The notes under the pieces: generated by a model
The model's database searches: none
Told to the model about the DNA's origin: nothing
Seen by the model: the letters and a program-made list of their open reading frames with translations, nothing else
Translations under genes and position numbers: made by a program
Origin: Cellvibrio sp. PSBB023
GTDB taxonomy: Bacteria; Pseudomonadota; Gammaproteobacteria; Pseudomonadales; Cellvibrionaceae
NCBI RefSeq assembly: GCF_002007605.1
Contig: NZ_CP019799.1
Location: forward strand, 2,830,001 to 2,894,000
Length of the DNA: 64,000 nt
Direction of reading: 5' to 3'
Shown: positions 7,410 through 15,725 of the stretch, in pieces
How positions within the stretch are numbered: position 1 is the first letter of the stretch
Layout: each line of letters begins with the position of its first letter

Positions 7410-9998
7410 ATGCGCATAACAACAGCATTGTCACGCATGCAGTGGCACAAGCCCGCGCTGGCGCTGGTCGTCTTGATGACCGGTTTATTGGCAGGTTGCG
7501 GCGGCTCTGGCAGCGGCAGCGAGGTAAAACCCAACAACCCGCCACCACCTGCCACGGGCGGGGGCAACTTCACCTATCGCGGTGAAAAACCGGCAGGCAC
7601 GGCCGATGTCATCAAGTTCCAGAATGAACTCTGGATCAACATGGCGCGCGAAGATCGCTGCGGCGGCTGCCACCAAACCCAAGCGCCGACCTTCGCCCGC
7701 GGCGACGATATCAACCTCGCCTATGCCGCGGTGATTGATGAGGGATTAGTGACCCTGAGCGACCCGGCATCCTCACGTTTGGTGACCAAAGTCGCTGGCG
7801 GCCACAATTGCTGGCTCGCCGATGCAGGCGCCTGTGCCGACATCATGACCGGCTGGATTAACAAGTGGGCTGGCCCCCGCGAAACCAGCGCCAACGATGT
7901 GGTGCTCAAGGCACCGGCAGATCGCGCTATCGACAACACCAAAAGCTTCCCCATCGACAGCAGCGGCTTTGCGACCAGCGTCTATCCCCTGCTGACCGAA
8001 TACTGCTCCGCCTGCCACTCGGAATCGGCACCGACCCGCCAGCAACCCTATATCGCCAGCGCTGATTTGGCTGTGGCCTATGAAGCGGCCAAGAGCCGTA
8101 TTCGCCTGGACAACCCCGCGCAATCGCGCTTGGTACAACGGCTGCGTGCAGATTCCCACAATTGCTGGGGCAACGACTGCGCCGCCAGCGCCAACCAAAT
8201 GCAGGCGGCAATCCAGGCTTTCGCTAACAGCCTTACCGCCATTGAGGTGGATCCCGATCTGGTGGTGAGCAAAGCCGTTGGCCTGGGCGATGCCTTTGTG
8301 CTCAGCAGCGGTGGCCGTATCGACAGCGATATCATCGCCAAATACGAATTCAAAACCGGCAAAGGTACAGTGGCCTTTGATACCTCGGGCATAGACCCGG
8401 TCGCCGACCTCAACCTGATTGGCAACGTCACCTGGAGCAGTGCCTGGGGCATCAAATTTGCCGACACTGGCCGCGCCCAAGCGACCGTTACCGGTAGCCG
8501 CAAACTCTACGACCTGCTGCTCGGTTCCGGCGAGTACACCATTGAAACCTGGATTATTCCCGACAGCCTCGACCAGGGCGCCAACGACAACAACCCGGCG
8601 CGTATCGTCAGCTATTCCGGCAGCACCACCGAGCGCAACTTCACCCTCGGCCAATACGATTACAACTACATCGGCATGAACCGCACCGGTGAGAGCGATG
8701 CTAACGGCGAGCCGGTGCTGGCCACCGACGACAACGACCAGCGCGCCCAGGCTTCACTGCAGCATGTGGTGCTCAGCTATGACCCGATTCGCGGCCGTCG
8801 CCTCTATGTCAACGGTGAATTCACTGGTGATACCGACGCTACCGCCGGCGCCTTCCTCAAAGACTGGGACAATGGCCATGCGCTGGTGGTCGGCAATGAA
8901 GTCTCAGGCAATCGTCCTTGGGCTGGCAGCTTGCGCTTCCTCGCCATCCACAAACGCGCCATGAGCGAAGGTGATATCAAAACCAACTTTGATGTGGGCG
9001 TAGGTGCGCGCTACCTGCTGCTATTTAACGTGTCTGAATTAATCGACCAACCAGCCTGCTTTACCACTACAGCAGAAGGCACCAGCGGTAACTGTTTTAT
9101 CGTGTTTGAGGTGCAGCAGATCGACGATTACGGCTACCAATTCGCCGTCCCCTTCTTCACAGTGCTGGGCGATGGCACCCTGGCCAGCCCGGTTACGCTC
9201 AAGGGCATCCGTATTGGCGTCAACGGCACCGAAGCGCCCGTGGGACAAGTATTTGCCAATGTGAATACCCAACTGGCGGCCGGTGAACTGCCGGAAGGTC
9301 GCCAAAACCTATCCGCACTGGGCACAGTGATTGAAGCCAAAAACGGGCCGGAGGAGGATGTATTTTTCCTCACCTTCGACCAGATTGGCGACAACACCTA
9401 TAACCGTCCGGTCGTAGCCGTGCCACCACCAGCGCCAGCAGCCGATATCCCAGACCAACCCACCTTTGGCCTGCGCGATTTTGCGGAAATCAATGCCAGC
9501 TTGTCTGCCATGACCGGTATTCCAAGCACCAATACGCTGGTTGCCAGCACCTATGAAAAGGTGAAACAGCAGTTGCCAACACTGACCAATCTGGACGGAT
9601 TCCTCGCCGCGCAGCAAATGGGCATCACCCAATTGACCGTGGCTTACTGCAACGCCGTGGTAGGCAATTCGAGCGCGGCCAATCCGGCGCGCACCGCGCT
9701 CTTCCCCGGCTTTGATTTCAGCGCTGCCGCCAATGTGGCCTTTAACAGCAGCACCAAACGCGACCTGATTATTGAGCCGCTGCTCAAGCGCTTGCTCGCC
9801 AGCGAACTGGCCAATGGCACCAATCCGCACAGCCAACTTGAGGGTCAAGCTGACCCGGCGGAATTGCGCCTGGAACTGAACCAATTGATCGACAACATGA
9901 CCAGTTGTGGCAGTGGTTGCGCCGCTGACCGCACCCTAACCACCGTTAAAGCCACCTGCGCCGCTTCCCTCGGAAGCGCCGTTATGTTGTTGCAATAA
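7410..9998 (+). CDS. Di-heme c-type lipoprotein with LamG/concanavalin-like domain
   Basis: About 862 residues. The start is uncertain: GTG at 7392, ATG at 7404 and ATG at 7410 are in frame; 7410 has AAGG about 8 bases upstream and gives a compact lipoprotein signal (lipobox GLLAGC). Two cytochrome-like units follow, each with a heme site and a matching downstream Cys motif: CGGCH at residue 84 then HNCW, and CSACH at residue 199 then HNCWGNDC. Residues ~300-520 form a LamG-like jelly roll (YTIETWIIPDSLDQG, GRRLYVNGEFTGD, LVVGNEVSGNRPWAGSLRFL). The C-terminal ~300 residues are unassigned and carry paired cysteines. LamG folds bind sugars or proteins, so this may be a surface redox protein with a binding module. 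Confidence 0.75.
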   Translation: MRITTALSRMQWHKPALALVVLMTGLLAGCGGSGSGSEVKPNNPPPPATGGGNFTYRGEKPAGTADVIKFQNELWINMAREDRCGGCHQTQAPTFARGDDINLAYAAVIDEGLVTLSDPASSRLVTKVAGGHNCWLADAGACADIMTGWINKWAGPRETSANDVVLKAPADRAIDNTKSFPIDSSGFATSVYPLLTEYCSACHSESAPTRQQPYIASADLAVAYEAAKSRIRLDNPAQSRLVQRLRADSHNCWGNDCAASANQMQAAIQAFANSLTAIEVDPDLVVSKAVGLGDAFVLSSGGRIDSDIIAKYEFKTGKGTVAFDTSGIDPVADLNLIGNVTWSSAWGIKFADTGRAQATVTGSRKLYDLLLGSGEYTIETWIIPDSLDQGANDNNPARIVSYSGSTTERNFTLGQYDYNYIGMNRTGESDANGEPVLATDDNDQRAQASLQHVVLSYDPIRGRRLYVNGEFTGDTDATAGAFLKDWDNGHALVVGNEVSGNRPWAGSLRFLAIHKRAMSEGDIKTNFDVGVGARYLLLFNVSELIDQPACFTTTAEGTSGNCFIVFEVQQIDDYGYQFAVPFFTVLGDGTLASPVTLKGIRIGVNGTEAPVGQVFANVNTQLAAGELPEGRQNLSALGTVIEAKNGPEEDVFFLTFDQIGDNTYNRPVVAVPPPAPAADIPDQPTFGLRDFAEINASLSAMTGIPSTNTLVASTYEKVKQQLPTLTNLDGFLAAQQMGITQLTVAYCNAVVGNSSAANPARTALFPGFDFSAAANVAFNSSTKRDLIIEPLLKRLLASELANGTNPHSQLEGQADPAELRLELNQLIDNMTSCGSGCAADRTLTTVKATCAASLGSAVMLLQ

Positions 9999-10017
9999 TT
10001 ACCGGAGCGAACCCGAC

Positions 10018-11610
10018 ATGGCCAAATCCAAGAAACCCCTGCACCCGGACGCACCGCTGCTGCTCAATAACCATCGCCGCCCGGTCAGCCGCCGCGAGCT
10101 GATCGCCCAAGGCTTTAAACTCGGCTCAGGCACACTCATTGGCGGCTCCTTGATGAGCATCCTGACCAACCCCGCCTATGCAGCAGATGTCAGCCTCTCG
10201 CCCGATATCGCCGCCGCACGCGACGCCTGCGGTATCGCCGCACAAGGTGCGGGCAAGATCCCGTTTATCTGTTTCGACCTGGCCGGTGGCGCCAACTTTG
10301 CGGGCTCCAATGTGCTGGTTGGCCAGCGCGGCGGCCAGCGCGATTTCCTCAGCGCCGCAGGCTACAGTAAACAAGGCTTACCGGCCGATATGGCGCCTAC
10401 CAGTTCAACGGCAGGCACACTGATCAACGACAGCCTCGGCCTGTTATTCCATGCCGACTCGCAGTTATTGGCAGGCATTAACTCCAAGGTTCAAACCACC
10501 ACGGCCGCCAACATCAACGGTGCAGTTATCGCCGCCCGCTCGGAAAACGACACCGGAAACAACCCGCACAACCCCATGTACGGCATCTACAAAGCCGGTG
10601 CCGCCGGTTCACTGGTGGACCTTATCGGCTCGCGCAATAGCGATTCTGGCGGCAACTCCATGGCACCTGCCTCGCTCATCAACCTGGAAGTGCGCCCCAC
10701 CAAAGTGGACAACCCCAACGACGTCACCGGCCTGGTGGATGTGGGCGACCTGGTGGATTTAATGAGCCAGGAAGACATAGTCAAAACCATGGAATCCATC
10801 TATCGCATTAGCGATGCCAAACTCAACGCCATGGCCAGCCTCGGCACCAGCAAAGACGCCCAGCTCAAAGAACTGCTGCGCTGCGGTTATGTAAAAAGTG
10901 CGGATTTGGCTGCCCGCTTCGGCAACCCGGCAGATATAGATCCGATTGCCGATGCCGATATAGTCGGCGCCAACGGTATATTCTCGTTCGACGAATTTGA
11001 TCGCGATGGCGAGCTGCGTAAAACCGCCTCGGTGATGAAGCTGGTTATTAATGGTTATGCGGGCGCAGGCACCATCACCATGGGCGGCTACGACTACCAC
11101 ACCGGCGACCGCTCCACCGGCGAAGTACGCGACGAACGCGCCGGTCGCTGCATCGGCGCCTGCCTTGAATACGCCGCACGCAAAAATATGCCTCTAATGA
11201 TTTATGTATTCAGCGACGGCTCGGTATTCAGCAACGGCATGATCGACGACTCCATGGCCGGGCGCGGCAAAGGTGTCTGGACCGGCGACGACCAACAAAC
11301 CGCCTGCTCCTTCTTCCTCGTCTACAACCCCGGCGGCCGCCCGCAACTGATTGGCGCCAATGCCGACGACCAAGCCCGCCACCAACAACTCGGCTACATG
11401 CGCCCCAGCGGCGACGTAGAAACCGCTGGCAGCCCCGCCGCCAACAACGTCAACCTGCTGGTGGAAACCGTGGTGCTCAACTACATGGCACTGCACGGCC
11501 AGCAAAACCAATTCAGCACCCTCTTCCGCGGCCACGGCTTAGGTAACGCAACAATGATGGACAGACTCACGGCCTTTCAGCCGATTGTGAATGGCACCAT
11601 AGGTACATAA
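10018..11610 (+). CDS. Tat-exported DUF1501-like protein
   Basis: 530 residues. The N-terminus has a twin-arginine signal (PVSRRELIAQGFKLG, hydrophobic stretch, ANPAYAAD), so it is exported folded and perhaps cofactor-bound. The mature part resembles DUF1501/sulfatase-like proteins that accompany DUF1592-type cytochromes: FICFDLAGGANFAGSNVL near residue 90, NDTGNNPHNPMYGIYKAG, DSGGNSMAP, GGYDYHTGDRSTGEVRDERA and MPLMIYVFSDGSV. The His and Asp residues in these motifs could hold a metal. Proteins of this type are sometimes labelled GspF in databases, but I see no resemblance to a type II secretion inner-membrane protein. It ends the plus-strand operon 6167-11610 and is followed by a palindrome and a strong hairpin. 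Confidence 0.7.
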   Translation: MAKSKKPLHPDAPLLLNNHRRPVSRRELIAQGFKLGSGTLIGGSLMSILTNPAYAADVSLSPDIAAARDACGIAAQGAGKIPFICFDLAGGANFAGSNVLVGQRGGQRDFLSAAGYSKQGLPADMAPTSSTAGTLINDSLGLLFHADSQLLAGINSKVQTTTAANINGAVIAARSENDTGNNPHNPMYGIYKAGAAGSLVDLIGSRNSDSGGNSMAPASLINLEVRPTKVDNPNDVTGLVDVGDLVDLMSQEDIVKTMESIYRISDAKLNAMASLGTSKDAQLKELLRCGYVKSADLAARFGNPADIDPIADADIVGANGIFSFDEFDRDGELRKTASVMKLVINGYAGAGTITMGGYDYHTGDRSTGEVRDERAGRCIGACLEYAARKNMPLMIYVFSDGSVFSNGMIDDSMAGRGKGVWTGDDQQTACSFFLVYNPGGRPQLIGANADDQARHQQLGYMRPSGDVETAGSPAANNVNLLVETVVLNYMALHGQQNQFSTLFRGHGLGNATMMDRLTAFQPIVNGTIGT

Positions 11611-11614
11611 CCAA

Positions 11615-11681
11615 ACCGCATTAATTAATGCGGTAGATTTTATAAAAGTGGGAGATATTTATATTTCCCACTTTTATTTTT
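11615..11681 (+). terminator. Palindrome plus intrinsic terminator
   Basis: Positions 11615-11634 are a perfect 20-base palindrome (ACCGCATTAA and its complement). Just after it, AAAAGTGGGA (11644-11653) pairs with TCCCACTTTT (11666-11675) and is followed by ATTTTTA. The second hairpin is a convincing terminator for the cytochrome/DUF1501-like operon. Confidence 0.8.
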
Positions 11682-11756
11682 AGCGCAGACCGATCAAAAT
11701 GCGTTCAAATATTTACCAACACTTTCTCAACGGACTTACAAAAAAAGGAGTTAATA

Positions 11757-12701
11757 ATGCTAAAAATCAATGCATCGGTAGGAAATAAAGCGAAAAATTA
11801 TGCATCTGATGTTCGATGCGTTCAAAATTTAATAAATAAACAAATCCATCTTTTATTACCACTAATGAAACTAAAAGAGGATGGAAAATGTGGCCCAATA
11901 ACAATAGGATTAATATCTGAATATCAAAGACGCATTCTAAAAATGCAAAAACCCGATGGCCGCATAGACCCTCAGCAAAAAACTTTTAATAGTTTGATAA
12001 AGTTCTCAAAACGCGACCAACCACAAACAAAGCCCACATCCCACAATACGTTTGATCACCTTCTCTTTCAAATGCAAGGCGTATTGAAAGCTTCTCCAAT
12101 TCAAAAAACCAACCACGAAAGCAAGATATACTCCAGATTAACTGAACCTGATTACAATAAAGCGGCAATTATCCTTGGGGTTGATACAGCAACAATAAAA
12201 GCTATAGCAAGCATAGAAAGTATGGGAGATGGTTTTTTAGGAAATGGTGAGCCAAAGATATTATTTGAAGGGCATTGGTTTTCAAAATTAACCCAAGGAG
12301 CATACGACAAAGAGAATCCTACAATATCACACAAAACATGGACTAAAAAAAATTACTTGGGAAATGAAAAAGAATACAGCAGATTAAACACCGCCATATC
12401 TCTCGACAGAAGGGCAGCATTAAAATCTACATCTTGGGGAAAGTTTCAAATAATGGGGTTCAATCACAAGTATTGTGGATATCAAGACATTGAGTCGTTT
12501 GTAAAAGATATGCGCAAGTCAGAACACTATCACCTAATGGCATTCGTCAAATTAATCAAGTATATGAAATGGGATGCCCAGTTAAAAGCTAAAGACTGGA
12601 AAGGGTTTGCTAAAAAATACAACGGCCCAGGTTATCAAAAAAACAAGTATGACGTTAAGCTTCAACAAGCTTATAAGGCATTTTCAATAGGATCAAAATA
12701 A
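11757..12701 (+). CDS. N-acetylmuramidase (DUF3380) with N-terminal peptidoglycan-binding domain; candidate antibacterial effector
   Basis: 314 residues with an AAGGAG site 6 bases before the ATG. Residues ~1-85 look like a peptidoglycan-binding helical domain (DVRCVQNLINKQ, DGKCGPITIGLISEYQRR). Residues ~130-310 match the N-acetylmuramidase family (PF11860): IASIESMGDGFLGNGEPKIL with the likely catalytic Glu, LFEGHWFSK, STSWGKFQIMGFNHKYCGY, SFVKDMRKSEHYHLMAFVKL, FAKKYNGPGY. There is no signal peptide, as expected for a type VI effector or phage lysin. The gene is much AT-richer than its upstream neighbours, and the next gene overlaps by one base and encodes a periplasmic lipoprotein of a lysozyme-binding family. 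No phage genes are nearby, so I favour a type VI effector over a prophage lysin. Confidence 0.85.
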   Translation: MLKINASVGNKAKNYASDVRCVQNLINKQIHLLLPLMKLKEDGKCGPITIGLISEYQRRILKMQKPDGRIDPQQKTFNSLIKFSKRDQPQTKPTSHNTFDHLLFQMQGVLKASPIQKTNHESKIYSRLTEPDYNKAAIILGVDTATIKAIASIESMGDGFLGNGEPKILFEGHWFSKLTQGAYDKENPTISHKTWTKKNYLGNEKEYSRLNTAISLDRRAALKSTSWGKFQIMGFNHKYCGYQDIESFVKDMRKSEHYHLMAFVKLIKYMKWDAQLKAKDWKGFAKKYNGPGYQKNKYDVKLQQAYKAFSIGSK

Positions 12702-13399
12702 TGTATCGATATTTTTTTTTACTTATCCCATTGTTAAGCGCATGCGAACCTAATGCTGAAACAACTTCAACGGATAAAAAAGCAGGAGCACTGCATGAAC
12801 AGAAAATAATTTCACGCACAGTGCAAGACGAAATGTCGCCACTTGGCTTTTGGGAAACCCATATTGAATATCCGATCTTTACTAACACATCAAAGAGCGC
12901 GGCATTAACGGAGATCAACAATGACATTTCGCTTATGACAGAGAAATATCATTGTGATAACGACAAAGGTGAAAAACAATTTACCGCCTCGATTACATTC
13001 TTAAATGATTCGGTAGTCAGCATACAGTTTGCAGACACCTGGCTCTGCGAAGGCATGCCACATCCGGATGGGCGATTAGGCGCAATCACATATAGTATTC
13101 AAACCGGAAAATCAATCACCCTAATGGATGAACTCGTTGATAGTAAAAGAAAAGATTTTTCCCAGAAACTTATCGCGCAACTTAACCAAGCATTAAAAAC
13201 AAAGGTAGATGACGACACTTGCGCGCAAGCTTTGAACTGGAGTTATTTTTATCTCACCAAAACGGGTATCGCATTCGTGTATACAGCTGATGATTATTCG
13301 GAATCACACTGCACAAGTGAAGTTAAAATCCACACCGAAGACATGCAACAATACTTAAATAAAGATTCAATACTCTCTCGACAACCTCTAAATAAGTAG
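12701..13399 (+). CDS. DUF3298/RsiV-like lipoprotein; candidate immunity protein for the muramidase
   Basis: 232 residues. The signal peptide ends in LLSAC (Cys15), so the protein is a lipoprotein facing the periplasm, the compartment where a delivered muramidase would act. The body follows the DUF4163/DUF3298 pattern: WETHIEYPIFTN, SAALTEINNDISLM, SVVSIQFADTWLCEGMPHPD, AITYSIQTGKSITLMDELVD and ending with GIAFVYTADDYS. In Bacillus subtilis the DUF3298 part of RsiV binds lysozyme directly (established). The ATG shares its A with the TAA of the muramidase gene, so the two are translationally coupled. Immunity function is inferred from location, gene pairing and the lysozyme-binding precedent. 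Confidence 0.8.
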   Translation: MYRYFFLLIPLLSACEPNAETTSTDKKAGALHEQKIISRTVQDEMSPLGFWETHIEYPIFTNTSKSAALTEINNDISLMTEKYHCDNDKGEKQFTASITFLNDSVVSIQFADTWLCEGMPHPDGRLGAITYSIQTGKSITLMDELVDSKRKDFSQKLIAQLNQALKTKVDDDTCAQALNWSYFYLTKTGIAFVYTADDYSESHCTSEVKIHTEDMQQYLNKDSILSRQPLNK

Positions 13400-13405
13400 A
13401 AACAC

Positions 13406-14188
13406 ATGACCAAATTCCTCAACATAGTAACTTTCGCCTTGTGTTTTTATGCCTTCAATGCTAGCGCTAGCATCCTCTGGCAAGGCGATTTCGAAACTAG
13501 CGACATGAGCCAGTGGAGTACACCAATTAATCCCGCAGGGCATTCAGTGATTTCAGACTGCGTATTTGACGGCAAGTACGCCGGAAAAATCACACTCACC
13601 GGCGATGAATCATTTTTGTGGCACGGTAATAAAGATTTAAACCGCAGTGAATTTCACCATCGCTATACGGTAGGTAAAAGCAATGAAGGCAGCACACAGG
13701 AAGGGAGCGATACTTTTTTTGCGTTTAGTTTTTATTTGCCAAAAGAATTGAGCAAACACAAACACGAATTAGGCTATTGGGAATCCGACAAAAGCTGGCA
13801 ACAAATGTTTCGCTTTAATATTCACGGCAGTGAATTAAGTTTTCAGGAAACCGCCGCAAAAGACGTGTTATGGAAGTTATCCGAGGGCGCTGCACCCGGC
13901 AAATGGCATCGCATAGCCTTGCACATCCACTGGTCGACCGACTCAAAAACAGGTTCAACCGAAGTCTGGGTTAATGGCAAACACATGGGCAAACACCATT
14001 TCCAAACCCTACCGGTAAAAGATGCCTTGATGTTTACCCAAATCGGCATTTTACGTCACCAGGAAACCAGCACAGAGGAAATCCTCATTGATGGCGCACT
14101 ACGCACTGACAACCTCACCGAACTGTTGGAACGCAATCGTTATTTGATTGGTAAAACCTGCTCATCGGTAATATCCACAACGCACTGA
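13406..14188 (+). CDS. Heparin lyase I / PL20-like polysaccharide lyase family protein
   Basis: 260 residues. A signal peptide ends NASASI. The mature part looks like the beta-jelly-roll polysaccharide lyase family PF14099: ILWQGDFETSDMSQWS, SDCVFDGKYAGKITLTGDE, SEFHHRYTVG, DTFFAFSFYLP, PGKWHRIALHIHWSTD, TEVWVNGKHMG and MFTQIGILRH. Family members cut heparin, glucuronan or related uronic acid polymers by beta-elimination; the substrate cannot be told from sequence. It follows the immunity-like lipoprotein by 6 bp, which may mean shared transcription or chance. Composition is intermediate between that AT-rich pair and the downstream core genes. Confidence 0.7.
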   Translation: MTKFLNIVTFALCFYAFNASASILWQGDFETSDMSQWSTPINPAGHSVISDCVFDGKYAGKITLTGDESFLWHGNKDLNRSEFHHRYTVGKSNEGSTQEGSDTFFAFSFYLPKELSKHKHELGYWESDKSWQQMFRFNIHGSELSFQETAAKDVLWKLSEGAAPGKWHRIALHIHWSTDSKTGSTEVWVNGKHMGKHHFQTLPVKDALMFTQIGILRHQETSTEEILIDGALRTDNLTELLERNRYLIGKTCSSVISTTH

Positions 14189-14227
14189 TCATTTCAGTGC
14201 AATTTACTGTGCGACACAGAATAAAAG

Positions 14228-14242
14228 GCACAATAAGAGTGC
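14228..14242 (+). promoter_or_regulatory. Candidate NtrC (GlnG) binding site
   Basis: GCAC-N7-GTGC matches the core of the NtrC consensus (TGCACC-N5-GGTGCA). It is centred about 100 bases upstream of the transcription start predicted from the sigma-54 promoter at 14308-14323, the usual enhancer distance. Confidence 0.5.
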
Positions 14243-14307
14243 GCTCATCCTTCATACCCCCAGCTGTCAGTTTCAGCTACTACGTGCCACTTGGTCATTA
14301 CTGCAAG

Positions 14308-14323
14308 TGGCACATGAGTTGCA
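14308..14323 (+). promoter_or_regulatory. Sigma-54 promoter of the ammonium transporter gene
   Basis: TGGCACATGAGTTGCA fits the sigma-54 consensus TGGCAC-N5-TTGCA with GG (14309-14310) and GC (14321-14322) exactly spaced. Its -24 element is also the right arm of a 9-bp inverted repeat, GTGCCACTT (14284-14292) with AAGTGGCAC (14305-14313). The start of translation at 14357 follows at a suitable distance. This indicates nitrogen-limitation control through RpoN. Confidence 0.75.
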
Positions 14324-14356
14324 AAACCATCTTCATTCATATCAAAGGTGGTGCTT

Positions 14357-15676
14357 ATGCGATTCATTTATCTTGCACTTGCTTCCTTTCTCTCCTTGCT
14401 CAGTGCTGGTAGCTATGCCAGCGAAACTTCTATCGCCGATGTAAGCAACTCACTCAACAGCACTTGGGTGGTGCTCGCAGGTGTTCTTGTCTTTTTTATG
14501 CAGGCTGGTTTTGCACTGGTGGAAAGTGGCATGTCGCGCGCGAAAAACGCGGTGAATGTCATTATGAAAAATTACATGGATGTGTGCGTGTGCAGTGTGA
14601 TTTTTTGGGCGCTGGGTTATGGCTTGATGTTTGGTATTAATACCAGCGGCTGGTTTGGTAGCAGCCATTTTTTACCGGCAGACTTAAGCGATTGGGATTG
14701 GACATTTTTATTTTTTCAAATGATGTTTGCCGCAACAGCAACCACTATCGCCAGTGGTGCCATGGCAGAGCGAGTGCAATTTCACGCCTACTTAATTGGT
14801 GCTTGCATCATTGCCGGATTCATTTATCCCCTGTTTGGCAGTTGGGCATGGGGCAGTATTTACGATGGCGAGGGTTGGCTCAAAGCGATGGGCTTTGTCG
14901 ACTTTGCCGGTTCTACGGTTGTGCACTCCCTGGGTGGCTGGGTGGCATTGGCCGCCGTAATAATCTTGGGGCCGCGCCTTGGGCGTTTTAGTCACAGCGG
15001 CGAAGCGCGACGCATTCCCGGCCACAACCTGACCATGGTGGCATTGGGTGGATTTGTCCTCTGGTTTGGCTGGTTTGGGTTCAATGCTGGCTCCACGGTG
15101 GAAGCCAATAGCAGCATTGGCAAAATTGCGCTTAATACTCACCTCGCCGCTTGCTGCGGTGCACTGGGTTATATGCTCGTCAGCAAATTATTCAAGCAGG
15201 CGATTTTATTAACCGGCACAGTCAATGGCAGCCTCGGCGGTTTGGTCGGCATCACGGCGGGCTGTGCGACGATGGAACCCTTCTTTGCCATGCTCACAGG
15301 TGTTATTGCCGGCGGCATCAGTTTTCTCGGGCCGAAATTATTGGCCAGTTTTAAAATTGATGACGTGGTTGATGCAGTGAGCGTGCACGGTTTTTGCGGC
15401 GCCTGGGGAACATTGGCTGCTGGCCTGTTTTACGTAGGCGATTTATTTAACCTGACGCGCATTAGCGTGCAAGCACTCGGCATAGGCGTCGCCTTTGTGT
15501 GGGGTTTTGGTATCGCCTATTGCGCGTATTTTTTAATTGATAAATTAGTTGGCATGCGCGCGAGTAGTTTGCATGAACAACGCGGACTGGACTTTACCGA
15601 GCACGCCGAAATTGGTTACCCGGAATTCCAGGACACCCGCGCCATCAATCAAGAGGCGTTAAACGCCCAGCGCTAA
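14357..15676 (+). CDS. amt: Ammonium transporter, Amt family
   Basis: 439 residues from the ATG at 14357 (AAAGG 8 bases upstream; two GTG codons just before are less likely). A cleavable N-terminal segment (LSAGSYASET) is followed by eleven predicted membrane helices with Amt signatures: WVVLAGVLVFFMQAGFALVE, SRAKNAVNVIMKN, FDFAGSTVVHSLGG-type region with the first pore His, LWFGWFGFNAGS, and VHGFCGAWGTLAAG with the second pore His. It moves ammonium/ammonia across the inner membrane. No glnK gene is adjacent, unlike many bacteria. A sigma-54 promoter and an NtrC-like site upstream indicate induction under nitrogen limitation. Confidence 0.95.
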   Translation: MRFIYLALASFLSLLSAGSYASETSIADVSNSLNSTWVVLAGVLVFFMQAGFALVESGMSRAKNAVNVIMKNYMDVCVCSVIFWALGYGLMFGINTSGWFGSSHFLPADLSDWDWTFLFFQMMFAATATTIASGAMAERVQFHAYLIGACIIAGFIYPLFGSWAWGSIYDGEGWLKAMGFVDFAGSTVVHSLGGWVALAAVIILGPRLGRFSHSGEARRIPGHNLTMVALGGFVLWFGWFGFNAGSTVEANSSIGKIALNTHLAACCGALGYMLVSKLFKQAILLTGTVNGSLGGLVGITAGCATMEPFFAMLTGVIAGGISFLGPKLLASFKIDDVVDAVSVHGFCGAWGTLAAGLFYVGDLFNLTRISVQALGIGVAFVWGFGIAYCAYFLIDKLVGMRASSLHEQRGLDFTEHAEIGYPEFQDTRAINQEALNAQR

Positions 15677-15725
15677 TAGCGCACCAAAACCACTTGCTCA
15701 ATCGCTTTTATAAATCGAGGCTCAT

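Noticed and set aside
6269..8654. Two long antisense frames (319 and 293 residues) opposite the cytochrome genes
   Set aside because: High third-position GC on the sense strand opens the opposite frame. No domain, signal or start context supports them.
10018..11610. Label 'general secretion pathway protein GspF'
   Set aside because: The protein has a Tat signal and DUF1501-like motifs and none of the membrane helices of GspF.
11757..13399. Prophage lysis cassette
   Set aside because: No holin, spanin, tail or integrase genes nearby, and a lipoprotein immunity partner is not part of a lysis cassette.
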